Below are positions 1-5,849 of a DNA stretch of 10,196 nucleotides, in pieces. Made by a program: the position numbers and the translations under genes. Source of the DNA: Pseudomonadota bacterium (GTDB lineage Bacteria > Pseudomonadota > Alphaproteobacteria > Rhizobiales > Beijerinckiaceae); assembly GCA_023452965.1 (NCBI GenBank), contig JAEXUU010000036.1:1-10196 (forward strand), read 5' to 3'. How positions within the stretch are numbered: position 1 is the first letter of the stretch; every line of letters begins with the position of its first letter. The notes under the pieces were generated by a model. That model had not been told where the DNA came from and did not search any database. It saw only the letters and a list, made by a program, of their open reading frames with translations.

Positions 1-2
1 CC

Positions 3-31
3 TTGACGGCATGAGGCGCGCCGACTAGGAG
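3..31 (+). promoter_or_regulatory. possible tRNA promoter
   Basis: TTGACG at 3-8 is a good -35 element. With a 17-bp spacer the -10 position (26-31) reads TAGGAG, matching only three of six consensus bases. Transcription would start near 38, just before the tRNA at 43. The position makes sense, but the -10 is weak, as is common in high-GC alphaproteobacteria. Confidence 0.35.
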
Positions 32-42
32 AGGCCGGGTCC

Positions 43-117
43 GGGCGATTAGCTCAGCGGTAGAGCACTCCCTTCACACGGGAGGGGTCACAGGTTCGAT
101 CCCTGTGCCGCCCACCA
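43..117 (+). tRNA. tRNA-Val (anticodon CAC)
   Basis: A full cloverleaf can be read by eye. The D arm carries the usual AGCTCAGCGGTAGAGC. The anticodon stem CTCCC/GGGAG (68-72/80-84) closes the loop TTCACAC, with anticodon CAC at 75-77, reading valine GUG codons. The T arm is ACAGG-TTCGATC-CCTGT. The discriminator A is at 114 and CCA is encoded at 115-117. The acceptor stem is imperfect: GGGCGAT (43-49) faces GCCGCCC (107-113), giving an A48-C108 mismatch and a T49-G107 wobble. As I recall the family, the 3' strand normally reads ATCGCCC, which would pair fully. The gene probably works, but the 3' side appears altered relative to its partner. Confidence 0.95.
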
Positions 118-218
118 TTTCCTTCCCCAGTCGATAGAATTTGCCGCGCTGGCGGCACCGAACTGGTTCGGCCTCGGGCCAGCTCGACGTTGCCGCAGAC
201 CAGACACGCCTTTGGCCG

Positions 219-244
219 GGAACAATCACTGACGGCGATTCGTT
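219..244 (+). promoter_or_regulatory. EcfG-type (general stress) promoter match
   Basis: GGAAC at 219-223 is followed after exactly 17 bases by CGTT at 241-244. This fits the known alphaproteobacterial EcfG consensus GGAAC-N16/17-CGTT. Transcription would start near 251, inside an otherwise gene-free stretch and pointing toward a possible 29-codon ORF at 355 and the acyltransferase-like gene at 620. The match is exact, but whether EcfG uses it is inference. Confidence 0.5.
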
Positions 245-354
245 TCAGCAGGGTGCCTTGGCGCCCGAGGCGGCGACGACGCCCGTGAGGCATTAGCGGA
301 AGATTTACTGCAGGGCGCCCATGATCGCCTTCGGCGTTGGCGCTCGAGTGACCC

Positions 355-444
355 ATGATCTATTTCGGAATCATCTGCCTGGCTTCGCTGGCCATCTTCG
401 TCGAGATGGCAGACCGCGCGCCCGAGCTCCCGTGGCACGACTGA
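355..444 (+). CDS. possible 29-residue membrane peptide
   Basis: The reading frame starts at ATG 355 and ends at TGA 442-444. Residues 3-17 are almost entirely hydrophobic (YFGIICLASLAIFVE), followed by a short polar tail ending PELPWHD, so it could be a single-pass inner-membrane peptide. The only Shine-Dalgarno-like sequence is a weak GAGTG at 346-350. Support comes from the EcfG-type promoter match about 100 bases upstream, since many stress-regulon products are small membrane proteins. No family is recognised, and an ORF this short can arise by chance. The rest of 118-619 shows no credible gene: longer frames there are low-complexity arginine-rich shadows or run antisense through the tRNA. 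Confidence 0.28.
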   Translation: MIYFGIICLASLAIFVEMADRAPELPWHD

Positions 445-619
445 TCGATCCGTCGCGACCCAACCGAGTCTGCCAAATCCAATAGCGCCGGAAAGCAGCG
501 ACCGCCCGGTCGGGCAAGGCCACTTTTCGTAGCCAACCGCCCCCGCCGCACAGCCGGGCAATGTTCCAGCAAGCCGACACGCCGACCACTCCGCCGGGAT
601 CTCCCGTGGAGCTCGGATC

Positions 620-1300
620 ATGCGATTCGGAAATCAACCCTCTGCGGCCTTCGCCGGCCGCGCCCTGCACGCCTATCTCGACTTCGTCCAGCGGACGACG
701 CGCTTCAAGCCGGCGATCCCCGGCGCCAGGCCCTGGGAGCGCAGCCGCGAGCCCTTCATCGCCCTGACCTGGCACGGCCAGCAGATGCTGAGCCTCGCCG
801 CGCTCGACGGCGCAGCGCAGGTGGCAGTCCTGACCTCGCTGCACTTCGACGGAACCGTGGTGGCCTCGGTGGTGGAGCGAGCCGGCTTTCGCGTCATCCG
901 CGGCTCGGGCACCCAGAGCCGCCCGAAGATCATGGCCAAGCGGGCCATTCCCGCCTTCTTCGAGATGCGCGAGGCGCTGCGCGACGGAACCAGCCTGCTG
1001 CTTACCGCCGATGTGCCGAAGGTCGCGCGCATCGCCGGCAAGGGGGCGGTCCAGCTCGCGCGCTCAACGGGCCGGCCGATCTATCTGTTCGCGGCGGTAA
1101 CGAGCGCGCGCCTCGACCTAGACAATTGGGACAGGGCCAGCATCGCCCTGCCCTTTGGCCGCGGCTGCATCCTCTGGTCGGAGCCGCTCTTCGTTCGCAG
1201 ATCGGCCGACGAGCGCGAAATGGGCCTGATCGCACTCGATATTTCGAGTCAGCTCGACGAATTGCACGCCACAGCGCACCGCCTTCTCGAGCGGCGCTGA
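620..1300 (+). CDS. lysophospholipid acyltransferase-like protein (DUF374)
   Basis: This 226-residue protein belongs to the DUF374 group of the LPLAT/LpxL-like acyltransferase superfamily. These proteins are thought to transfer an acyl chain to a lipid acceptor at the inner membrane; the substrate is not known. Visible motifs are the acceptor-binding block around T-W-H52-G with the superfamily histidine, then S-L-H-F-D-G (73-78), the R94-G-S-G segment, and T129-A-D-V-P-K followed by a conserved G-K-G and a G-R-P-I stretch (151-154). In the better-known DUF374 proteins the third block reads D-G-P-R-G; here it is A-D-V-P-K, which I recall from a rhizobial subfamily, so catalysis is less certain. 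There is no signal peptide. The start is chosen because GGAG (608-611) lies eight bases before ATG 620. It ends 39 bp from the convergent DUF1134 gene. Confidence 0.85.
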   Translation: MRFGNQPSAAFAGRALHAYLDFVQRTTRFKPAIPGARPWERSREPFIALTWHGQQMLSLAALDGAAQVAVLTSLHFDGTVVASVVERAGFRVIRGSGTQSRPKIMAKRAIPAFFEMREALRDGTSLLLTADVPKVARIAGKGAVQLARSTGRPIYLFAAVTSARLDLDNWDRASIALPFGRGCILWSEPLFVRRSADEREMGLIALDISSQLDELHATAHRLLERR

Positions 1301-1339
1301 CCCGGCTTGCCCTTCCTGCCCTGGTCGGTCCGGCGCTCT

Positions 1340-2008
1340 TCAGCGGCCGGGCGGCGCGCAGTCGGCCGGCGTGGCGCAGATCCTGCCGGGCGGACGCAGC
1401 TGTTGCGGCGCCTCGCTCGGCGCGATGACGATGCGGCTGAGGTCGCCGGAGAAGCGCAGGCCGAGCCCGGAGGAGATCAGCACGATCCGGGCCCGCGGCG
1501 AGGCCAGGATCGTCGCATTGGCACCGGCGAGGAAGTGGGCGCTGCCGCCGATGCTGGCATAGGTGCCGAAGACATCCTCTCGCCGGTCGAGACCGTAGAC
1601 CAGCATGATCACCCGGCCGTAATCGGCGCCGAGGCCGATGCCGACGGAGAGCGCCGACCAGCTCACGGGAACCGGGACGCCATCCGAGAAACGCAATTCG
1701 CCGCTGCCATGCCGCCCGCCGATCACGAAGGAGCCGCTGAGCTCGCCGCCGACGATATAGGCGTTGGGTTCGCCGAAGAGCGCGAGCGAGCGCTCGATCG
1801 GGATGCTGACCGTCTTGGAGGTGGTGTCGAACACCGTCTCGACCAGCCGAAAGATGTCCTGCCGCGAAGTCGTCGGCAACTGGCCGGCCCGGACATCCCG
1901 ATCCGTCACCGCAACCTGCGCCGGCGCAAGGCCCGGAGCGAGAGCCAGCAGCGCAACCAGCAGGCAACGCAGCGCAGGCCAATTCCGGTGGACACGTAGC
2001 GCAGGCAT
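1340..2008 (-). CDS. EipA-like exported protein (DUF1134)
   Basis: A 222-residue secreted protein. Residues 1-31 form a signal peptide: Arg-rich N-terminus, hydrophobic CLLVALLALAPGL, then APAQ. The mature part has the DUF1134 signature: L-F-G-E-P-N-A-Y-I-V-G-G-E-L-S-G-S-F-V-I-G (77-97), then G-R-V-I-M-L-V-Y-G-L (131-140) and the G-T-Y-A-S-I-G-G-S-A-H-F region (148-159). In Brucella, EipA of this family is a small periplasmic beta-barrel protein needed for envelope-stress resistance and virulence. This protein diverges at the C-terminus: it lacks the usual aromatic end and instead has a Pro-rich tail with two Cys. It may therefore be a paralogue, and no symbol is given. ATG 2008 is preferred because the signal peptide begins there and GGAG lies upstream; an in-frame ATG at 2059 would bury the signal. 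It is divergent from the histidine kinase. Confidence 0.8.
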   Translation of the reverse strand: MPALRVHRNWPALRCLLVALLALAPGLAPAQVAVTDRDVRAGQLPTTSRQDIFRLVETVFDTTSKTVSIPIERSLALFGEPNAYIVGGELSGSFVIGGRHGSGELRFSDGVPVPVSWSALSVGIGLGADYGRVIMLVYGLDRREDVFGTYASIGGSAHFLAGANATILASPRARIVLISSGLGLRFSGDLSRIVIAPSEAPQQLRPPGRICATPADCAPPGR

Positions 2009-2105
2009 CAGGCCGGCAGCTCCAGGAGAGAGTTGAACGGCAATGGCGATACGGTCCATGCAGAAAGCGGAAGGGACGAGTGCCCGGCTCCGCAACCCAT
2101 AGCCC

Positions 2106-2185
2106 GATCGAGGTTCCGTGACGACCCGCAACGCCGCCTCGATCTTGCTTCGGCCCCGGCCGACAGCACTGCCGGCCATGGCCGG
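2106..2185. promoter_or_regulatory. palindromes in the divergent eipA-like/kinase region
   Basis: The 213-bp region between the divergent starts (2008 and 2222) contains a perfect 14-bp palindrome centred on CCATGG (2172-2185), plus an 8-bp inverted repeat, GATCGAGG at 2106-2113 with CCTCGATC at 2137-2144. Either could be an operator shared by the two genes. No convincing -35/-10 pair is visible on either strand. Confidence 0.3.
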
Positions 2186-2221
2186 ATTCGATCTTCTCCC
2201 GCATATTGGCGCCGACCGGTC

Positions 2222-3562
2222 ATGACATCGCTGTCACGCGCCCTCACCATCCGCCTGTCGCTTCTCGGCATCGTCCTGCTCACCGCCTTCGTCGGCGCCG
2301 TTTGCGCCTTCGCCCTGATCACCGAGGATCCGGCGGCCCTGCGCAACGACGTCACCTCCCAGATCATCCAGCAAGGCGTGAGCCAGCCAGCCAGCAAAGC
2401 CTTGCAGGTCGAAAAGACCGCGGGCCTGCTCCAGATCGAGCGCAATAGCCCCGGCCTCTGGTACCTGGTCTCCGACGGACGTTCGGTCGTCGAGTATGCG
2501 CCAGAATTGCGGCCGGGGCTGCCGATCGACATCCGGCTCGACGGCCCGACCATTGCCGCTCAGATGCGGGTCGGCGGCGACAACGCCCTCGCCTTCGATG
2601 TGATCGAGAAGGATGGCAACCGCATCATCGTCGCGACCGGCGGCGGCCGCCCGGGCTGGGACCTGATCCTCGGCTACTTTCTGTGGGCGATGGCCTGGCC
2701 TACTCTGGCGATCTCGGTGATTTTCGGCCTGCTGATCGCAGGCGCCATCGCGATGTCGGTGTCCTACATCAGTGAGCGACTGCACAGCGCGGCGGAAGCC
2801 GCGGCCCGAATCGACCCGAAGGCGCCGCGCGGCCTGCTGCCGACCGAAGAGACGCCGGCCGAGCTGATGCCGCTGACGACCGCGCTGAACGCCGCGCTCG
2901 ACCAGATCGCCGGCAATATGGAGACGCAGCGACGCTTCATGAACAATGTCGCGCATGAGCTGCGCACCCCGCTGACCGTGATGCGCGGCCGGGTCGACGC
3001 GCTGCCGAACGACCAGATGCGGCTGGCTCTCACCACCGATATCAGCCGGCTGACCACCATCGTCTCGTCGATGCTGCAGCTCGCCCGCCTGCACAGCAGC
3101 GAGCTCCCCTTCGAACCGCTTCAGCTAAACGCGATCGCACGCGCGGTGCTGGCCGACCTGGCGCCGCTGATTCTCGACAATGGCGCCGATGTCGCGCTGG
3201 AAGAGGAAGGCGAGCGGCGGGCGCTGATCGAGGCCAATGAACCCACGGTGCGCGCCGCCATCGCCAATCTCGTCGACAACGCGCTGCGCCATGCCAAGGC
3301 GAAGTCGACGATCATGGTCAAGGTGATCGACGGCGCGGTGATCGAGGTCGCCGATGACGGGATCGGCATCGCGGCTTCCGACCGCCCGCAGATGACCGAG
3401 CCGTTCAACCGGATGTCGCCGAACTCGACCGGGGCCGGACTCGGCCTGACCATCGTGCGCGACCTCATGGCCGCCCATGGCGGCACGCTGACCATTCTCG
3501 GCAGGCCGGGCGGCGGCACCGTGATGCGCCTCGTCTTCCCGCCGCAGGAGACGCGTGCCTGA
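2222..3562 (+). CDS. two-component sensor histidine kinase
   Basis: A 446-residue membrane sensor kinase that autophosphorylates on histidine and passes phosphate to a response regulator. Transmembrane helices lie at about 10-33 and 152-180. Between them is a periplasmic sensor of about 115 residues that I do not recognise. A short HAMP-like linker leads to the dimerisation/phosphoacceptor helix with H245-E-L-R-T-P. The ATP-binding domain has the N box (N349-L-V-D-N353-A-L-R-H), the G1 box D378-D-G-I-G and the G2 box G404-A-G-L-G-L. The F box is degenerate (E-P-F-N-R-M). ATG 2222 is chosen because the upstream extension to 2033 is polar, low-complexity and overlaps the promoter region; no clear Shine-Dalgarno is seen. 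Its likely partner is the OmpR-type regulator at 3674-4357, encoded tail to tail. The neighbouring EipA-like gene and porin suggest an envelope stimulus; this is inference. Confidence 0.93.
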   Translation: MTSLSRALTIRLSLLGIVLLTAFVGAVCAFALITEDPAALRNDVTSQIIQQGVSQPASKALQVEKTAGLLQIERNSPGLWYLVSDGRSVVEYAPELRPGLPIDIRLDGPTIAAQMRVGGDNALAFDVIEKDGNRIIVATGGGRPGWDLILGYFLWAMAWPTLAISVIFGLLIAGAIAMSVSYISERLHSAAEAAARIDPKAPRGLLPTEETPAELMPLTTALNAALDQIAGNMETQRRFMNNVAHELRTPLTVMRGRVDALPNDQMRLALTTDISRLTTIVSSMLQLARLHSSELPFEPLQLNAIARAVLADLAPLILDNGADVALEEEGERRALIEANEPTVRAAIANLVDNALRHAKAKSTIMVKVIDGAVIEVADDGIGIAASDRPQMTEPFNRMSPNSTGAGLGLTIVRDLMAAHGGTLTILGRPGGGTVMRLVFPPQETRA

Positions 3563-3653
3563 GGCCGCAGATAGGTTCCGCGTCCGGCAAAAGCGCCATC
3601 CCGGCCGCGGCGACGTTGAGCGGCGCTACGGGGCTTGCCTGGAGTGATGGCTG

Positions 3654-3673
3654 GTTCGGATCGACATCCGAAC
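3654..3673. terminator. hairpin between convergent kinase and regulator genes
   Basis: GTTCGGAT (3654-3661) and ATCCGAAC (3666-3673) form a perfect 8-bp stem with a CGAC loop, directly touching the regulator's stop codon at 3674. Neither strand has a following T-run, so it is not a textbook intrinsic terminator. It may serve as a shared 3'-end or mRNA-stability hairpin for both genes. Confidence 0.4.
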
Positions 3674-4357
3674 TCAGCCGACGGCTTCGGAGACCCGTAA
3701 CATGTAGCCGATGCCGCGCAGCGAGGTGATCTCGACCCGGGCGCCGGCATCCCTGAGCTTGCGCCGCAGCCGCGAGATCTGTGCCTCCAGCGTGTTGGAT
3801 TCGATCAGATCGTCGAAGCCGTAGACCGCCTCGATCAGGACGGCGCGGGTGACGACCCGGCCGACGCGCTGAACCAGCGCCTCGAGGATCAAGGTCTCGC
3901 GTCGACGCAGATCGAGCATCTCCGAATCGACGGACGCGCAGCGGCCCTCGAGATCGAGCGAGAGATTACCCGCCGTGATCACCAGCGAGCGTTTGGGGTG
4001 GCGGCGGCGCATGATGACCCGCAGCCGCGCCAGCAATTCCTCCGGCTCGAAGGGCTTGATGAGATAGTCGTCGGCGCCGCCGTTCAGCCCCTCGATGACG
4101 TCGGCCTTGGCGTCGCGGGCTGTCAGAACCAGGAAGGCCGGCCGCGTCTCGGCCGTGCTGAGCGCCTTGACGATCGAAAGGCCGTCGCCATCGGGCAGGC
4201 GCCGGTCGACGATGGCGATGTCGAAGGGCGTCGAGCGCAGGGCGGCGAGCGCCGCATCGACCGTCGTCGTGCGATCGGCGATCAGGCCGGCATTGGTGAG
4301 GAGGGAAGAGAGGAAGGCCATCAGCTGTGGCTCATCCTCGACGATCAAGGCGCGCAT
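3674..4357 (-). CDS. OmpR-family two-component response regulator
   Basis: A 227-residue DNA-binding response regulator. The receiver domain (1-115) starts M-R-A-L-I-V-E7-D8-E, with acidic pocket E7/D8, phosphoacceptor D51 (I-V-D-R-R-L-P-D-G-D-G), switch threonine T79 and the conserved K101-P. A winged-helix OmpR/PhoB output domain spans about 128-222 and includes the R-R-R-E-T-L-I-L-E-A-L stretch, the recognition-helix region N-T-L-E-A-Q-I-S-R-L-R-R-K-L-R and the wing R-G-I-G-Y-M-L. ATG 4357 is chosen because the receiver begins exactly there. It has no visible Shine-Dalgarno, so translation may be leaderless or weak. An inverted repeat lies 35-75 bp upstream. The likely partner is the convergent kinase; convergent coding of the two halves is unusual, as most pairs form one operon. 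Confidence 0.93.
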   Translation of the reverse strand: MRALIVEDEPQLMAFLSSLLTNAGLIADRTTTVDAALAALRSTPFDIAIVDRRLPDGDGLSIVKALSTAETRPAFLVLTARDAKADVIEGLNGGADDYLIKPFEPEELLARLRVIMRRRHPKRSLVITAGNLSLDLEGRCASVDSEMLDLRRRETLILEALVQRVGRVVTRAVLIEAVYGFDDLIESNTLEAQISRLRRKLRDAGARVEITSLRGIGYMLRVSEAVG

Positions 4358-4391
4358 GAGGGAGAATCGGATCAGGGGTGCACGGATGAAA

Positions 4392-4432
4392 CGTGATGCC
4401 GGAATAGGGGCGATGTATCCAGACGCATCACG
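4392..4432. promoter_or_regulatory. inverted repeat upstream of the response regulator
   Basis: CGTGATGC (4392-4399) and GCATCACG (4425-4432) are perfect 8-bp inverted repeats 33 bp apart centre to centre, about three helical turns. They lie 35-75 bp upstream of the regulator's ATG. On the coding strand, CATCACG is followed ten bases later by CATCCGT, loosely like the tandem half-sites of OmpR-type regulators. An autoregulatory site is possible. Confidence 0.35.
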
Positions 4433-4586
4433 CTCCATCCATGCCTGGGAACGGCCGCAGGCGCCGGCGCCGAACTGGTCACATCGACCCGATCGGTGAG
4501 CCGGCCGCTCGCTTCTGGGCAGAGCCTCTTCGTAGATCAGCTTGCGCCGCAAGCCGGCAGAAAGGTCTTCCAGGGCCGCAAGATGA

Positions 4587-4608
4587 TCCGGGCCGTCTCC
4601 GGCCCGGA
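4587..4608 (-). terminator. hairpin terminator of the porin gene
   Basis: TCCGGGCC (4587-4594) and GGCCCGGA (4601-4608) form an 8-bp GC-rich stem with a 6-nt loop, 11 bp past the porin stop codon. On the minus strand it is followed by TCATCTT, a weak U-rich tail. It probably ends the porin transcript and separates it from the response regulator. Confidence 0.55.
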
Positions 4609-4619
4609 AACTCAAGCAC

Positions 4620-5255
4620 TCAGAACCGGTAGTTCAGACCGGTCTTGATGAGATGCTCGTTGGCACCGACGCGGGTGCGGCCGGCACCGAGCTGGAAGTT
4701 CTGCTTGCCGAGCGAAACGTAGTTGTACTCGATCTTGGCGGAGAGATTGTCGGTGATGCCGTATTCCGCGCCGGCACCGACGACATAGCCGAGCTTGCTC
4801 TTGTCCTTCGAGATCGGGCCGTTGCTGGCCTTCAGGCTGCCATAGGCGGCGCCGGCGAGGCCGTAGACCAGCACGCGGTCGAAGGCGACGCGGGCGCGAG
4901 CCTTCAAGGTACTGACGTAGCGCATGTCAGCACTGGTGCCGACGGTGCGCTTGGAGCCCTGGCCGATGCCGTTGATCGAGATGTGGGCCTCGAGACCGGT
5001 GACGAGACGGCCTGACTGCACGGTGTAGCCGATCTGGCCGCCGAACAGGGCCTCGTTGCGGCTCTTGCGGGCGACGCCCTGGAAGCGGTCGAACGCGGCG
5101 CCGGCGTGGGCACCGACATAGACACCGTTCCAGTTATAGGTCCGCGGCTGGGAATAGGCCGGCTGCCATTGCTGGACGGGCACGCGACGATCGGCCGCCA
5201 TAGCGGGAACTGCGAGCAGGGCCAGCAGGCCGACCATCGGGATGAGACGTTTCAT
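4620..5255 (-). CDS. outer-membrane beta-barrel protein (Omp25/RopB-like porin family)
   Basis: A 211-residue outer-membrane protein. Residues 1-21 are a signal peptide (M-K-R-L-I-P then a hydrophobic core ending P-A-M-A-A). The mature protein starts with a short linker and the family hallmark Y-N-W-N-G-V-Y-V-G-A-H-A-G (40-52). Alternating amphipathic beta strands follow, for example F-G-G-Q-I-G-Y (71-77), V-L-V-Y-G-L-A-G-A-A-Y-G (128-139), L-G-Y-V-V-G-A-G-A-E-Y-G (155-166) and L-S-A-K-I-E-Y-N-Y-V (171-180). It ends in L-N-Y-R-F, the terminal aromatic recognised by the BAM complex. Size fits an eight-stranded barrel. ATG 5255 is chosen because AAGGAG (5262-5267) lies six bases upstream and the signal peptide begins there. 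The leader contains segments complementary to this ribosome-binding site. Function is probably structural or envelope-stabilising rather than a specific channel. Confidence 0.88.
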   Translation of the reverse strand: MKRLIPMVGLLALLAVPAMAADRRVPVQQWQPAYSQPRTYNWNGVYVGAHAGAAFDRFQGVARKSRNEALFGGQIGYTVQSGRLVTGLEAHISINGIGQGSKRTVGTSADMRYVSTLKARARVAFDRVLVYGLAGAAYGSLKASNGPISKDKSKLGYVVGAGAEYGITDNLSAKIEYNYVSLGKQNFQLGAGRTRVGANEHLIKTGLNYRF

Positions 5256-5263
5256 CGAAGACT

Positions 5264-5400
5264 CCTTGCAGCGGCTCGCTCGCCGCCGACGCATCTGCCT
5301 TGCGACCCTCATGTCCGGGCATCGGACCGGGTCGACGCGGTGCAGATTGCGGGCGAAGATTACGGCAAGGTTGCCCGTCCTACGGGCCCCCGCTGCAAGG
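5264..5400 (-). promoter_or_regulatory. structured leader that can pair with the porin ribosome-binding site
   Basis: Read 5' to 3' on the minus strand, CCTTGCAGCGG (5400-5390) is perfectly complementary over 11 nt to CCGCTGCAAGG (5274-5264), which includes AAGG of the Shine-Dalgarno. A second CCTTGC lies at 5370-5365, and a second GCAAGG decoy at 5303-5298. A 6-bp GCCCGT hairpin with a 3-nt loop sits between them (5387-5373). The arrangement could switch between open and closed ribosome-binding sites. It requires transcription to start upstream of 5400, and I found no clear promoter. Confidence 0.35.
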
Positions 5401-5454
5401 CAGGTTTCTCCGAGATCCGCGGTGGAAGGGGACGAGAGCGCGCGAGCGGGGCGC

Positions 5455-5733
5455 TCAGTTCCGGGCGCTGCGCACGGGAAGCGCTCCCGAATCTCCTGCG
5501 CCGGCCGCCCGCTCGGCCAGCGGCGCAGTCGCCAGGAACTGCTCGATCGCAAGCTGGGTGATGTCGCCGGAATGGCCGGAACGGTGCAGGCCGAGGATCA
5601 GGCGTGCGAGCCATTCGCGGTGCGGGTTCTCGAAGGGGCCGTCGATCGGCGCGACGCGCTGCCACGCCTCGTGAAAGACGCTTCCCAGAGCGGCGAGCTC
5701 TTCGGGCCCGGCATTGAATTGGCACGCAGACAT
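5455..5733 (-). CDS. small hypothetical protein, 92 residues
   Basis: No named domain is recognised. The core (about 10-68) looks like a soluble helical protein: E-E-L-A-A-L-G-S-V-F-H-E-A-W-Q-R-V-A-P, then H-R-E-W-L-A-R-L-I-L-G-L-H-R-S-G and D-I-T-Q-L-A-I-E-Q-F-L-A. That pattern recalls short uncharacterised rhizobial proteins with an F-x-x-A-W motif followed by an R-L-A-x-x-I/L helix, so I take it as a real gene. Residues 70-92 are Ala/Gly-rich and probably disordered. GGGAAG lies six bases before ATG 5733. It follows the other small gene (5850-6074) on the same strand after 116 bp, so the two may be co-transcribed. The reading frame is the most protein-like one here. Confidence 0.6.
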   Translation of the reverse strand: MSACQFNAGPEELAALGSVFHEAWQRVAPIDGPFENPHREWLARLILGLHRSGHSGDITQLAIEQFLATAPLAERAAGAGDSGALPVRSARN

Positions 5734-5849
5734 GGCGAGCTTCCCGGCTTATCCCGGAGCGGAACAGAGCCCGCCCGGCCTTGCAATCGGAAATTGCCCC
5801 TCGCCGCAGTTCTATGGGAACGATCGGTTAACGACAATCCGAAAAGCCA

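Noticed and set aside
54..356. 100-codon open frame on the minus strand with a C-x-x-C
   Set aside because: It runs antisense through the tRNA gene, and its C-terminal residues are the tell-tale translation of a tRNA. The lone C-x-x-C has no partner pair for a zinc finger.
321..485. 54-codon plus-strand frame overlapping the 355-444 ORF
   Set aside because: Arg/Pro-rich shadow-like composition and no recognisable motif. The overlapping hydrophobic frame is the more protein-like one.
360..572. 70-codon minus-strand frame
   Set aside because: No ribosome-binding site, domain or plausible hydrophobic pattern; not recognised.
2095..2116. GGAAC on the minus strand upstream of the EipA-like gene with a downstream GTT
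   Set aside because: Spacing is one base shorter than the EcfG consensus and the -10 reads GGTT, so it is not a credible EcfG promoter.
1002..2204. 400-codon minus-strand open frame
   Set aside because: Arg/Ala/Pro-rich shadow of the DUF1134 gene and acyltransferase in another frame, typical of high-GC DNA.
2234..3094. 286-codon minus-strand open frame
   Set aside because: Antisense shadow of the histidine kinase, whose motifs are unmistakable on the plus strand.
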